Positions 44,990 to 53,546 of a DNA stretch of 64,000 nt are shown one piece after another. This DNA comes from Arthrobacter subterraneus (GTDB lineage: Bacteria; Actinomycetota; Actinomycetes; Actinomycetales; Micrococcaceae): positions 613,722 to 677,721 of the forward strand of contig NZ_FNDT01000001.1 of assembly GCF_900099735.1 (NCBI RefSeq). Direction: 5' to 3'. How positions within the stretch are numbered: position 1 is the first letter of the stretch; every line of letters begins with the position of its first letter. The notes below the pieces were generated by a model that worked only from the letters and a program-made list of their open reading frames with translations, was not told the DNA's origin and did no database searches. The translations under genes and the position numbers were made by a program.

Positions 44990-46858
44990 GTGGCGTACCT
45001 CCAGCCCTTCCTCCACAACCTCACCGGCGTGTTCAGCGCCCCCGTCCAGGCCTGGGCTGACCCCTACGGGCAGATCCGGGACTCGGGCGCCCAGGGCGTC
45101 CACTGCGGTGATGACCGCGTCATTCGTTCCGCTGTCCTTACGGTCAACGGCGCAGAGCCGGACTGGGTATCCACCCAGGTCCGCTCAGCCCAGCGGGTTG
45201 ATTACCTGCACTTTGTCCGGGTGGAGTCGAACGTTGCGGATCCGCTGATGTACCTGACCCGGGCGCGCTCGGCGGAAGCCACCGGAATCTCGGAACAGAT
45301 CCGCCTCGAATCGGCCTACGACTTCCCCTCCCGTCAGGAAATCCGGCTGGTGCTGGAGGCGGACAACACCCCGATGGAGCAGGTGAAGTCGGGCGCAGCG
45401 GGAAACTCGGGCCTTACCGTGGCCGGCCCCGATTGGAACTGGCGGGACGGAGACACTACCGCCCGGCTGGAAGCCCCGGAGGCGCAGATCAGCTACGACG
45501 GCGGCCGGATCACCCTCACCTGGCTGGTGGAGGTAGAGCCGGGCGGCGCCGTCGAGCTCGGCTGGAGGCTGGGAGTCGCCGATGCCGGCGCACCCATGGT
45601 GGCGCCGTCGGGCCCTGTTCTTACTGCTCCGACGGTCGAGGGTGAGGAGCTGCAGCAGCTGCTGGACCGCTCGATCTCCGACCTGAACGGCCTGCGCATG
45701 GCCACCGCGGACCGCCCGGAGGACGCGTTCCTTGCTGCCGGAGCACCCTGGTTCTTCACCATGTTCGGCCGCGACTCGCTCATCGCGGCACGGCTCCTGC
45801 TCCCGGTGGACACCTCCCTGGCGGGCAGCACCCTGCGGGCGCTGGCGTCCCGCCAGGGCGAGTGCACCGATCCGGACACCGCCGAACAACCCGGAAAGAT
45901 CCTCCACGAGGTACGCCGCGGCACACTGTCCTTCAGCGAAGGCGGCTCGGGTATATCCCTCCCACCGGTGTATTTCGGCACCATCGACGCCACTCCCCTG
46001 TGGATCAGCCTCCTGCATGACGCCTGGCGGGCAGGACTGCCGGAGAAGCAGGTGGAAGGGCTGCTGGACCAGCTTGAGGCAGCACTGGTGTGGCTGCGGG
46101 ACCACGGCGATTCCGACGGCGACGGGTTCCTCGAGTACAAGGACGAGAGCGGGCACGGCCTGGCCAACCAGGGCTGGAAGGACTCCGGCGATTCCATCCG
46201 CTGGCACGACGGCTCACTCGCCGACGGGCCCATTGCCCTGGCAGAAGTGCAGGGCTATGCCTATGAGGCAGCCCTTGGAGGAGCCGCTCTGCTGGACGCT
46301 TTCGGGCGCAGCGGCGGCGACGAATGGCGGCGATATGCAGCTGATCTGCAGGAACGGTTCCGGGATGCCTTCTGGTGCACCGATGAGCTGGGACCGTACC
46401 CGGCCATCGCCCTGGACTCGTCCAAGCGGGCAGTCGACGGCGTCACCAGCAACATGGGCCACCTGCTCGGAACCGGGATCCTCAATGATGATGAGGCCCG
46501 CGCCATTGCCGGGCGTCTGATGGATCCCACCATGTTCTCCGGCTACGGCATCCGGACGGTGTCCACCACCAACGGCGGGTTCTGGCCGACCCGTTACCAC
46601 GCGGGTTCGGTATGGAGCCATGACACCGGCATGATCATCAGCGGCCTGCTCAAGGACGGTTTCACCGAGGAGGCTTCGCGGCTGGCCGGTGGGCTGCTGC
46701 GCGCCGCGGAAGGGTTCGACTGGCGCCTGCCCGAGCTGTTCTCCGGGCACCCCGCAAGCGAGGTGTGGCCGCCGGTTCCGTACCCGGCGTCGTGCCGGCC
46801 GCAGGCGTGGGCTGCGGCGTCGTCAGTTCCGATCGCGCAGGCGCTCGGCGGGCTTTAG
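44990..46858 (+). CDS. Glycogen-debranching-like glycoside hydrolase
   Basis: 622-residue protein with an N-terminal domain of the glycogen debranching enzyme type (GDE_N-like, residues about 1-200) and a C-terminal alpha/alpha six-barrel related to amylo-alpha-1,6-glucosidase/MGH1. ...FTMFGRDSLIAARLL is the usual start of the barrel, and GDSIRWHDGSLADGPIALAEVQGYAYEAAL with SVWSHDTGMIISGL supply acidic residues expected at the active site. No signal peptide, so it acts on imported oligosaccharide. GGAGAAA precedes the GTG start. Confidence 0.85.
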   Translation: MAYLQPFLHNLTGVFSAPVQAWADPYGQIRDSGAQGVHCGDDRVIRSAVLTVNGAEPDWVSTQVRSAQRVDYLHFVRVESNVADPLMYLTRARSAEATGISEQIRLESAYDFPSRQEIRLVLEADNTPMEQVKSGAAGNSGLTVAGPDWNWRDGDTTARLEAPEAQISYDGGRITLTWLVEVEPGGAVELGWRLGVADAGAPMVAPSGPVLTAPTVEGEELQQLLDRSISDLNGLRMATADRPEDAFLAAGAPWFFTMFGRDSLIAARLLLPVDTSLAGSTLRALASRQGECTDPDTAEQPGKILHEVRRGTLSFSEGGSGISLPPVYFGTIDATPLWISLLHDAWRAGLPEKQVEGLLDQLEAALVWLRDHGDSDGDGFLEYKDESGHGLANQGWKDSGDSIRWHDGSLADGPIALAEVQGYAYEAALGGAALLDAFGRSGGDEWRRYAADLQERFRDAFWCTDELGPYPAIALDSSKRAVDGVTSNMGHLLGTGILNDDEARAIAGRLMDPTMFSGYGIRTVSTTNGGFWPTRYHAGSVWSHDTGMIISGLLKDGFTEEASRLAGGLLRAAEGFDWRLPELFSGHPASEVWPPVPYPASCRPQAWAAASSVPIAQALGGL

Positions 46859-46885
46859 ACCGCCGTCGGGCCCCGTGGACCGTCG

Positions 46886-46915
46886 GCGCCTGAACCGCGA
46901 TCGGGGTTCAGGCGC
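46886..46915. terminator. Hairpin between hydrolase and STAS-like gene
   Basis: GCGCCTGAACC and GGTTCAGGCGC form a perfect 11-bp stem with an 8-base loop between two convergent genes. The second arm overlaps the stop of the minus-strand gene (46908). Confidence 0.7.
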
Positions 46916-47306
46916 TGCCGGGCCCGGCGGCCCCGACGCGTTCCGCGTGCCCGGAAATGAGCCACTGAACCGCCGCAGCCTCATCGGTGAAGTACCGGCT
47001 GGGCGTCGCGGCGCGGTAGTTGAAGGCCGTCATCACCCGCGCCACCTCGTCGCTGCCGAGAACAGCGGTGCGGCTGGAGCAGGTTTCCTCCAGGAGCAGG
47101 TCCCTGGCCGGGGCACTGATGCCATCCACGAGGTCGATATGCACCAGCAGTGGTCGTTTGCACGTCGGTGACATCGCGATGACGGCACTCACGCTCGCCT
47201 CCACGTCATGCAGTTCCATCACAATTCCGGCATGCCACCGGAGGCGCAGGTAGGAACCCTCGTCGTCCAGTTCAAAGCGCGGACTGCCCCCCGATAACAG
47301 TGCCAT
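46908..47306 (-). CDS. SpoIIAA/STAS-like protein (DUF7793 type)
   Basis: 132-residue protein of a small fold seen repeatedly in Arthrobacter and relatives. The layout is a beta hairpin (SYLRLRWHAGIVMELHDVEASVSAV), a central block KRPLLVHIDLVDGISAPARDLL, and the tail PSRYFTDEAAAVQWL, as in STAS/SpoIIAA-like anti-sigma antagonists. No phosphorylatable serine in the classical SpoIIAA site can be pinned down. It is a diverged tandem paralogue of the next gene upstream. Function unknown. Confidence 0.72.
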   Translation of the reverse strand: MALLSGGSPRFELDDEGSYLRLRWHAGIVMELHDVEASVSAVIAMSPTCKRPLLVHIDLVDGISAPARDLLLEETCSSRTAVLGSDEVARVMTAFNYRAATPSRYFTDEAAAVQWLISGHAERVGAAGPGSA

Positions 47307-47313
47307 TGTCCGG

Positions 47314-47706
47314 CTATCCCTCAGTGCCCGGGGCGCCGTGTCCCGGTGTCAGAAGCCAGTCGAGCGCCGCTGCAGGCTCGGTGAAATAGCGGGTGGGGTA
47401 GGCGGGTTCGTGGACCTCGCTGAAGAAGGTGGCGATGGTGCGGTCAACTGCCGTCGGGCCTACTATCGCCAACGCTGCGACATTCAGCCGCGACGCAAAG
47501 ATCGCCAGGGCAGGGGCGTGGACCGTCACCATGGAGTTGAGGTTCGCGAGCATCGGCTTACACACCCCCGGGCATTCCTGATCCAGCCGGTCGAGGAGGT
47601 CCAGCGCGTCCTGCTCCGTGACGCTGATGTCCTCATTCCACTCAACCCGGACGTAACCGTTTTCCCGGGTGAGGGAAAAACGGCTGTCAGCGTCCGTCCC
47701 GTTCAT
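47314..47706 (-). CDS. SpoIIAA/STAS-like protein (DUF7793 type)
   Basis: 130-residue paralogue of the 46908-47306 product; both share the order of beta hairpin (YVRVEWNEDISVTEQDA), C-K-P-hydrophobic block (VCKPMLANLNSMVTVHAPAL) and the tail TRYFTEPAAALDWLL. The ATG at 47706 follows GGGAGA, so the 14 upstream residues are dropped. The two stops and starts are separated by seven bases, giving a two-gene unit. Partner proteins are unknown. Confidence 0.72.
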   Translation of the reverse strand: MNGTDADSRFSLTRENGYVRVEWNEDISVTEQDALDLLDRLDQECPGVCKPMLANLNSMVTVHAPALAIFASRLNVAALAIVGPTAVDRTIATFFSEVHEPAYPTRYFTEPAAALDWLLTPGHGAPGTEG

Positions 47707-47763
47707 TTTTCTCCCGCCGTCGGCTGCCGATAAGTCAATGTAACCCACGCCGCGCGCCCGGTG

Positions 47764-48957
47764 TCAGGAAATCCTGCGGGTTTCCCGCTCTTCAAGCACG
47801 TCCTCACCCGGCCCGCTGAAGTCCTTCCGCCGCCGCTCTGCGTCCGGGGAGCCGGTGAAGAGGCGGGCGTCGCGTGGGTGCCGGCGGGCGTCGTCGTCGG
47901 TCTCCTGTGAACTGGAAGCAGACGACGACGGCGGCACTGCCTCCCAGCGCTGGCGCGGCAGCGCCTCCGGGAAGCGGCTCTGGATGAACCCGACCATCTC
48001 CTCGCGGACGAGGCACTGAAGGTCCCAACGGGCACCGCTGTCCGCCGCGCTGACCAGGATGCGGGCGCGGACCATGCCGTCCGTCGCGCTGGTGATCTGC
48101 AGGGTGCCGGTACGGCCGTCCCACAGCTCGGATCCGTCGAGGATCTCCTTGAGCTTTACGCGCATCTGCTCGATCGGCACGCGCCAGTCCAGGTCGAGTT
48201 CCACGGTTCCCAGGAGCTCGGAGCGGCGCCGCGTCCAGTTCTCGAACGGGGTCGAGGTGAAGTACGTCGATGGCAGGATGATGCGGCGCTCGTCCCAGGA
48301 CTGGACCACCACGTAGGTCATGGTGATTTCCTCGATGGTTCCCATTTCGCCTTCCACGAGGACAACGTCGTCCACCCGGATTGCGTCGGTGAAGGCCAGC
48401 TGCACGCCGGCGAAGACGTTGCTCAGCGAACTCTGCACGGCAAGGCCGGCAACGATCGAGATGAGCCCCGCCGAGGCCAGGATCCCTGCACCCAGCGCTC
48501 GCACCTCGTCGATGGTCAGCAGCACGCTCGCCAGGGCGAGGGTGATGATCACGGCGACGGCCACCCGCCGGGCGAGCATGATCTGCGTCTTCAGCCGGCG
48601 TGCGCGCCGGTTGTCCCGGCCCGAGCTCTCATAGTGGCGCAGCACCACGGTCTCGATGATGGAGAGTACGGCCACCAGGAGCCACGCGAGGGAGACGATG
48701 AGCGCCAGCACCAGCACGTAGTCCACGGGCGGAAACCACGCGGCGTCCCGGGCTGTGGCGCCGAGCGCTATCCGGATGCCAAGGACGGCCAGTACGGCCT
48801 GGAGCGGGGCGCGGGACTTGCGGGTGACCTCGTGGATCTGCGGGACTTTCCGCAGGGTCCGGGCGGCGATCCTGCGCAGGATCCAGGCGAGCACGACGGC
48901 GGCAAGAACCGCACCCGCGACGGCAAGAAAGGGAGTGAGCGCCTCAAGAAAGTCCAT
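47764..48957 (-). CDS. MscS family mechanosensitive channel
   Basis: 397 residues. Five N-terminal hydrophobic segments are followed by the pore and beta domains: ILASAGLISIVAGLAVQSSLSNVFAGVQLAFTDAIRVDDVVLVEGEMGTIEEITMTYVVVQSWDERRIILPSTYFTSTPFENW. This is the MscS core, including the Gly/Ala-rich pore helix. The C-terminal 65 residues are polar and Asp/Arg-rich. It should open under membrane tension and release solutes on osmotic downshock. Confidence 0.92.
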   Translation of the reverse strand: MDFLEALTPFLAVAGAVLAAVVLAWILRRIAARTLRKVPQIHEVTRKSRAPLQAVLAVLGIRIALGATARDAAWFPPVDYVLVLALIVSLAWLLVAVLSIIETVVLRHYESSGRDNRRARRLKTQIMLARRVAVAVIITLALASVLLTIDEVRALGAGILASAGLISIVAGLAVQSSLSNVFAGVQLAFTDAIRVDDVVLVEGEMGTIEEITMTYVVVQSWDERRIILPSTYFTSTPFENWTRRRSELLGTVELDLDWRVPIEQMRVKLKEILDGSELWDGRTGTLQITSATDGMVRARILVSAADSGARWDLQCLVREEMVGFIQSRFPEALPRQRWEAVPPSSSASSSQETDDDARRHPRDARLFTGSPDAERRRKDFSGPGEDVLEERETRRIS

Positions 48958-49022
48958 GATCCTACGGTCTCAGATGGCCCCGGGGGTCAGTCCAATCCCG
49001 CCCCCCCCTCGAGTCAGCAGGG

Positions 49023-49856
49023 TCAGTACAGGAAGATCGCGAACCACTCGCGGTTGTGCGCATGGAGGAGCACCAGGAACAGCACGAAGTCGAACAGCAG
49101 GTGCACGCTCACGATGTAGCTCAACGACTTGGTCTTCGAGAAGATCCACGCCTGAATCAGGGCGAACGGGTAAATGAGCACCGGCCCCCAGGCGTGGAAC
49201 CCCAGTTCCCAGAGGAAGGACGTGAATAGCACCGCCTGCAGCACGTTGGCCTGCCAGTCGGGAAGATGGCGGCGCAGCAGCGTGAACGCCGTGCAGATGA
49301 AGAACAGCTCATCCCAGATACCGAGGACGTTGGTTCCCAGGAACAGCCGCGCGATGGTCCCGGGATCCGAGGCCGCCGGCCAGTTCTCATAGACCCCCGT
49401 AGGGATCATGTACACCGGCAGGAGGAGGTACCCGATGACGACGACGGCAAGCAGGTACCAGCGCTCCGTCCGGTTCCACTTCTGCCCGGTCAGAACCGGG
49501 AAACGGATGGCGTGGTCCTTGAAGACAAACCGGGACAGTGAGTAGGGCACTCCGACGGCCAGGATCATCGCCGCGCCCATGATCATCATGTGGCTGAAAC
49601 TGATGTCGGTGGTGATGGGCACCGCACTGATGATCACCAGTCCGATGGCGAGCAGCAGCAGGTCCCTGAATAGCGGGTTTCCCGAGATCGGCCTGCGGGT
49701 GAAGTAGGCGGTTGCCAGTGCGGCCGCGAGGGCCAGATAGCCGAACAAACGCTGCTCAAGGGCAAACAGGAGGAAGCCGGAGCCTGAAACCAGGGCGGCG
49801 GACAGGAGCGGCAGCACCCGGGGGCGCGCGTCACGGCTCACCGTTGTGGTGGTCAT
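49023..49856 (-). CDS. CPBP-like membrane protein with altered active site
   Basis: 277 residues with about eight helices, resembling CPBP/CAAX-type intramembrane proteases in the C-terminal half. The usual EExxxR motif reads DELFFI (Asp182-Glu183) with no arginine, the second motif is LWELGFH and the third is HLLFD, so catalysis is doubtful. Its substrate is unknown. A TAAGCT box (49863-49868) ends six bases before the ATG, pointing to a leaderless transcript divergent from the DUF2252 gene. Confidence 0.7.
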   Translation of the reverse strand: MTTTTVSRDARPRVLPLLSAALVSGSGFLLFALEQRLFGYLALAAALATAYFTRRPISGNPLFRDLLLLAIGLVIISAVPITTDISFSHMMIMGAAMILAVGVPYSLSRFVFKDHAIRFPVLTGQKWNRTERWYLLAVVVIGYLLLPVYMIPTGVYENWPAASDPGTIARLFLGTNVLGIWDELFFICTAFTLLRRHLPDWQANVLQAVLFTSFLWELGFHAWGPVLIYPFALIQAWIFSKTKSLSYIVSVHLLFDFVLFLVLLHAHNREWFAIFLY

Positions 49857-49908
49857 GGTTCGAGCTTACGCCTGCACGGCGGGCGGTGCCCGCGCCTAGA
49901 CTTGCGCA

Positions 49909-51234
49909 ATGGTGAACACTACTGCCCACAGCGAAGCACGCGAATCACACATCGCCGGCACCCTCGTCGAAGCATTCAAGCCGCTCATGGAGGCGGATCC
50001 GCATGGATTCCGCACCAAGTTCCGCAAGATGGCCGCTGATCCGTTCGCGTTCTTCCGCGGCAGCGCGTGCCTGTTCTACGCGGACATGCGGGATCTGACG
50101 GACCAGTGGGCCAACGAGCAGACCAGCCGGGTATGGATCCACGGCGACCTCCACGCGGAGAACTTCGGAACCTATATGAGCAGCACCGGCCAACTCACGT
50201 TCGACATCAACGACTTCGATGAGGCGTACCTCGGCCACTTCTCCTGGGATCTGCGGCGGTTCACCACCTCGCTGGCCCTGATGTGCTGGCAGAAGGCCCT
50301 CCCCGAGGATGCGGTGCGTTCCCTCACGCGCACCTATCTCTCCTCCTACCTGGACCAGGTGAACCATTACGACGACGCCGGCCAGACGGATTTCGCGCTG
50401 CATCTGGACAACACATCCGGATCCATCCACGCCGTGCTGCTGGCCGCGCGCGCGTCCCGGCGCACCGACCTGCTCGACGGGATGACCGTCGTGGAAAACC
50501 ATGAGCGGCATTTCCAGGACAACGGGAAGACCCGGCGGCTGGAGGCGGACGAGCACGCGATGGTGGCACGCGCGTTCGACGATTATCTCGGAACCATCCC
50601 CAGCGACAAGCGGTCCGAGCGGGAGGTCTTCTACCACGTCAAGGACATTGTCGGCAGCACCGGTTTCGGGATCGGGAGCGCAGGCCTGCCTGCCTACAAC
50701 GTGCTCATTGAGGGCTACAACGAGGCGCTGGAGAACGACATCATCATCTCCATGAAACAGGGCAACGTTGCCGCGCCCAGCCGGGTGGTCACCGATGAAC
50801 AGGTGGCCTCGTACTTCAAGCATGACGGGCACCGCACGGTCATCAGCCAGCGCGCGCTCCAGGTCCACACTGACACTTTCCTCGGCTACACCACAGTGGA
50901 CGGCGTGGGTTTTGTGGTCGACGAGCTTTCCCCGTACAAGGCGGACCTCCGCTGGGACAACCTCACCGAGCCGGATGAGATCGAGCCTGTCCTGGTGGAC
51001 CTCGGCCGGGCGACAGCCAAGGTGCACTGCGCCTCTGACGAGGACAGCGACCAGGATCTGGTGACCTTCCAGACGGAACGCGCCATCATGGGGGTGATCG
51101 AGGGACGCCGCGAAGAGTTCATCGGTGACATCCTTGAGTTCTCCCTCGAGTATGCGAAGACGGTCCGGGCTGACCACGCGCTCTTTGTCGACGCCTTCCG
51201 TGAGAACCGGATTCCGGGCGTCCCCTCCACCTAG
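49909..51234 (+). CDS. DUF2252 family protein (kinase-like fold)
   Basis: 441 residues. WIHGDLHAENFG (HGD at 78-80, Asn at 85) and FDINDFDEAYLGHFSWDLRR resemble the catalytic and metal-binding loops of aminoglycoside phosphotransferase-like kinases, which is the basis for calling the fold kinase-like. The substrate is unknown. A TAGACT box (49897-49902) ends six bases before the ATG. Stop is followed by 128 bases without a gene, holding the promoter for the next pair (TATAGG near 51341). Confidence 0.85.
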   Translation: MVNTTAHSEARESHIAGTLVEAFKPLMEADPHGFRTKFRKMAADPFAFFRGSACLFYADMRDLTDQWANEQTSRVWIHGDLHAENFGTYMSSTGQLTFDINDFDEAYLGHFSWDLRRFTTSLALMCWQKALPEDAVRSLTRTYLSSYLDQVNHYDDAGQTDFALHLDNTSGSIHAVLLAARASRRTDLLDGMTVVENHERHFQDNGKTRRLEADEHAMVARAFDDYLGTIPSDKRSEREVFYHVKDIVGSTGFGIGSAGLPAYNVLIEGYNEALENDIIISMKQGNVAAPSRVVTDEQVASYFKHDGHRTVISQRALQVHTDTFLGYTTVDGVGFVVDELSPYKADLRWDNLTEPDEIEPVLVDLGRATAKVHCASDEDSDQDLVTFQTERAIMGVIEGRREEFIGDILEFSLEYAKTVRADHALFVDAFRENRIPGVPST

Positions 51235-51362
51235 GAAGTGAGGGGACTCCTGGTGGCCGGACTGCTAGTGTGGGATCAGGATCACTACAAAGCTTGCTTA
51301 TCACCGTACCCGCCGTGGGCACTTCCGTCCCGGCGCCGGTATAGGCGCAGTGAGGAGTAGCC

Positions 51363-51623
51363 ATGGGCAGCGCAGAGAAGAAGTTTTCGGCCACCGAAGA
51401 GTCGGACAGCAAGCACCCGAGCGATTGGGGGCGTGCCATGGCCGTGGCCATGAGCCGTCTGGTCGAGCTGGCGCACGAGGCGGGCGATGTCGTCGAAGAC
51501 GAGAATCTTTATGGTGAGGACCTGCACCTGTACGTCACTGAGACAGACCACGGTGCCAACATCACCATGTCGTGGACGCCGAGCACTTCGCCTTCACGCG
51601 GACCCGCAGACGAGGACCAGTAA
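51363..51623 (+). CDS. Small conserved protein of unknown function
   Basis: 86-residue polar protein (MGSAEKKFSATEESDSKHP start; SRLVELAHEAGDVVEDENLYGEDLHLYVTETDHG middle). No domain recognised. GAGGAG precedes the ATG. The stop shares one base with the start of the DUF6480 gene (TAATG), so the pair is translated together. Confidence 0.72.
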   Translation: MGSAEKKFSATEESDSKHPSDWGRAMAVAMSRLVELAHEAGDVVEDENLYGEDLHLYVTETDHGANITMSWTPSTSPSRGPADEDQ

Positions 51624-51859
51624 TGAGTGCGCCGAACCCGGATCCCGAGCAGGACAAGGTCGCCGGCCTCGAACCCGGAGGCGGCGTGCCCCCGGGCGAG
51701 ACGCCTCCGGGCGAGGCGAGCACCGCCGCACCGCAGGGGCATGACGAAGAGGCCCCCTCAGGCAGGGGCGCCTCGTTTGTGTGGCTGGCTGCGATCGGTG
51801 TCTTTGTGCTGCTGGGGATCCTCCTGTTTGTCGGCTACATCGGTGGGCTGTTCAGCTAA
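51623..51859 (+). CDS. DUF6480 family small membrane protein
   Basis: 78 residues. The first half is the DUF6480 signature, NPDPEQDKVAGLEPGGGVPPGETPPGE, a Pro/Gly-rich cytoplasmic segment, and the second half is one membrane helix (FVWLAAIGVFVLLGILLFVGYIGGLF). The start ATG at 51623 overlaps the previous stop; the longer frame from 51572 lies inside that gene. The family has no known function. Confidence 0.82.
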   Translation: MSAPNPDPEQDKVAGLEPGGGVPPGETPPGEASTAAPQGHDEEAPSGRGASFVWLAAIGVFVLLGILLFVGYIGGLFS

Positions 51860-51878
51860 CCGGGGCAGGCGAAAGCAC

Positions 51879-51907
51879 AGCGGCCGTACCCGTGGGGGAC
51901 GGCCGCT
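51879..51907. terminator. Two-way hairpin between DUF6480 and PRC-barrel genes
   Basis: AGCGGCCGT and ACGGCCGCT pair over 9 bp and three further pairs form inside after one mismatch, around a GTG loop. It lies between two convergent genes and is followed by TT on the plus strand. Confidence 0.72.
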
Positions 51908-51931
51908 TTGCTGTGTCCGGGCGGTCCGCCG

Positions 51932-52237
51932 CTAGACTCCGTAGTAGTTTCGCAGCTCGGTTTCCTGCTCGGCGGTGAGCCCCTCCTCCGCCGTGAAGTC
52001 GGGGGCATCCTTGATCTTGTCTCCCGAGACAGCAACATAAAGGTTGTCACCATCCAGCCGTGCGCCGGCGAGGGGGATGAAGTGTTCCCTCGAGTTCAAA
52101 AGGCCGAGCCCCACCGTCACCCAGGCGGGCTTGCGCGAGATCCCGTCAAGGTGCACCTGCGACACATTGCCGAGTTTTTCGCCGTCGGCATCCCACGCCG
52201 TAGCCGTCTGCAGTTCTTCCATTCCCAGGTGATCCAT
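51932..52237 (-). CDS. PRC-barrel domain protein
   Basis: 101-residue protein with a PRC-barrel (photosynthetic reaction centre H-subunit/RimM-like) beta domain: ATAWDADGEKLGNVSQVHLDGISRKPAWVTVGLGLLNSREHFIPLAGARLDGDNLYVAVSGDKIKDAP. The tail (TAEEGLTAEQETELRNYYGV) is typical of stress-linked actinobacterial members. GGAGG precedes the ATG at 52237; the longer frame crosses the upstream terminator and is rejected. Exact role unknown. Confidence 0.82.
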   Translation of the reverse strand: MDHLGMEELQTATAWDADGEKLGNVSQVHLDGISRKPAWVTVGLGLLNSREHFIPLAGARLDGDNLYVAVSGDKIKDAPDFTAEEGLTAEQETELRNYYGV

Positions 52238-52305
52238 GACGCCTCCACGATTCCGGTAACAAGTAGCCTTACCATTCCAGTGCATCTGGGCCGCAAAGGC
52301 AACGA

Positions 52306-52336
52306 AAGGAGCGCCCCACTCAAGGGGGCGCTCCTT
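52306..52336 (-). terminator. Terminator of the iron-binding lipoprotein gene
   Basis: AAGGAGCGCCCC and GGGGCGCTCCTT form a perfect 12-bp stem with a 7-base loop, 41 bases after the lipoprotein gene stop. No long T run follows. Confidence 0.82.
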
Positions 52337-52376
52337 CACCGGCGATTGCCGCCGTCGTGCCTGCGTGAGCGAACAG

Positions 52377-53435
52377 CTACGCCGCGTCGGCCGCTTCAGC
52401 CGCCTCGTTGATCATCGGCAGCCACTTGTCCAGTGCCCAGACGAGCGAGAGCGGGCTGGCCGCGGAGATGGACAGCGTGAGCGTGTTGTCCGCATCGGCC
52501 ACGAGCGCCCCGGTCTCCACCGCCGGAATCTGGCTGAGCAGCGGGTCCTCGCCGATTGCTTCCCTGGTGGCGTCATCCGGAACCCAGGTCACGAAGACGT
52601 CGGACTCGAGTTCATCGGCACGTTCGGCTGACCACGGAATGAAGAACTCGTCACCGGTGGTGTTCTCTGCGACGACGTCGGCCATCTGCATGCCGATCTG
52701 GGTCAGGAACCGCGGGCGGTTGTCGCTGGCCGTGTAGATGTTCACGCCCTCGGCGCTGTTCGGCTCCAGGTTGCCGAAGATGAAGGTCTTCCCCTCAATG
52801 GCCGGGTATTCGGCTGCGGCTTCAGCGATCTGCTCCTCGGTTTCCGCAATCAACTGGTCCGCTTCCTCAGCGAGCCCCAGCGCCTCACCGATCATGGCGG
52901 TGGAGTCCTGCCAGGCGGTGCCGTACGCCACCTCCGGGTAGGCCACCACCGGCGCAATCTCGCTCAGGGTGTTGTAGTCCTCCTCGGTGAGGCCGGAATA
53001 GGCAGCGAGGATCACGTCCGGGTTGGTTGCCGCGATCTCGTCGAACGCGATGCCGTCAGCTTCGGAGTACTGCACCGGCGCGTTCTCGGTACCGATCGCA
53101 GCATCGAGCTCTTCAAGCTTGGCGTCCTTCCAGGGCGTGGACCCCTGCTCGTTTCCGCCGTACTCGTCCACCGGCATACCGACGGGAACCACTCCGAGGG
53201 CGAGCGCCACATCAGCGTTGACCCAGGACACGGTGGCGACGCGCTCGGGCTTCTCCTCGAGGACGGTCTCGCCGAAGGCATGCTCGATGGTGACGGGGAA
53301 GGCCTCTGCGGAACCGGCGTCGTTGGCTCCTGCGGCTTCGGAACCGCCTCCAGCCGGGCCCGTGGAGCAGGCGGAGAGGGACAGGGCGGCGACCGCTGCC
53401 GCGGCGATCAGACCACGGAGGCGTGTGGGGGCCAT
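52377..53435 (-). CDS. Iron-siderophore ABC binding lipoprotein
   Basis: 352-residue FepB/FhuD-like (class III) binding protein. The signal peptide ends in SLSACST with Cys23 as lipid anchor. IEHAFGETVLEEKPERVATVSWVNADVALALGVVPVG is the characteristic first block and AEEADQLIAETEEQI the long linking helix. It carries its own DtxR-like box (53489-53507) and terminator and is 16 kb from the permease operon. I infer that it feeds that transporter, since no other iron permease is in the window. Confidence 0.92.
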   Translation of the reverse strand: MAPTRLRGLIAAAAVAALSLSACSTGPAGGGSEAAGANDAGSAEAFPVTIEHAFGETVLEEKPERVATVSWVNADVALALGVVPVGMPVDEYGGNEQGSTPWKDAKLEELDAAIGTENAPVQYSEADGIAFDEIAATNPDVILAAYSGLTEEDYNTLSEIAPVVAYPEVAYGTAWQDSTAMIGEALGLAEEADQLIAETEEQIAEAAAEYPAIEGKTFIFGNLEPNSAEGVNIYTASDNRPRFLTQIGMQMADVVAENTTGDEFFIPWSAERADELESDVFVTWVPDDATREAIGEDPLLSQIPAVETGALVADADNTLTLSISAASPLSLVWALDKWLPMINEAAEAADAA

Positions 53436-53488
53436 GGGGGCTCCTTGACTTTCGAAACGGCGTCGACCACGACGCGCGGAATGGATAC

Positions 53489-53507
53489 GAAAGTAAGGTT
53501 AGCCTAC
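53489..53507. promoter_or_regulatory. DtxR/IdeR-like iron box of the binding-protein gene
   Basis: GAAAGTAAGGTTAGCCTAC lies 54 bases before the start codon. It matches the DtxR consensus at 12 of 19 positions, and the stretch from 53491 agrees with the box upstream of the permease operon at 17 of 19 positions (AAGTAAGG-TAGCCTA-GC). Confidence 0.75.
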
Positions 53508-53546
53508 GCTTTCTCCGATTACGAAATGTTTATGTTGCGTAATCCC

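Noticed and set aside
49001-49008. Run of eight C as a phase-variation tract
   Set aside because: It lies in the short gap between two genes, does not interrupt a frame, and is short for such tracts at this GC content.
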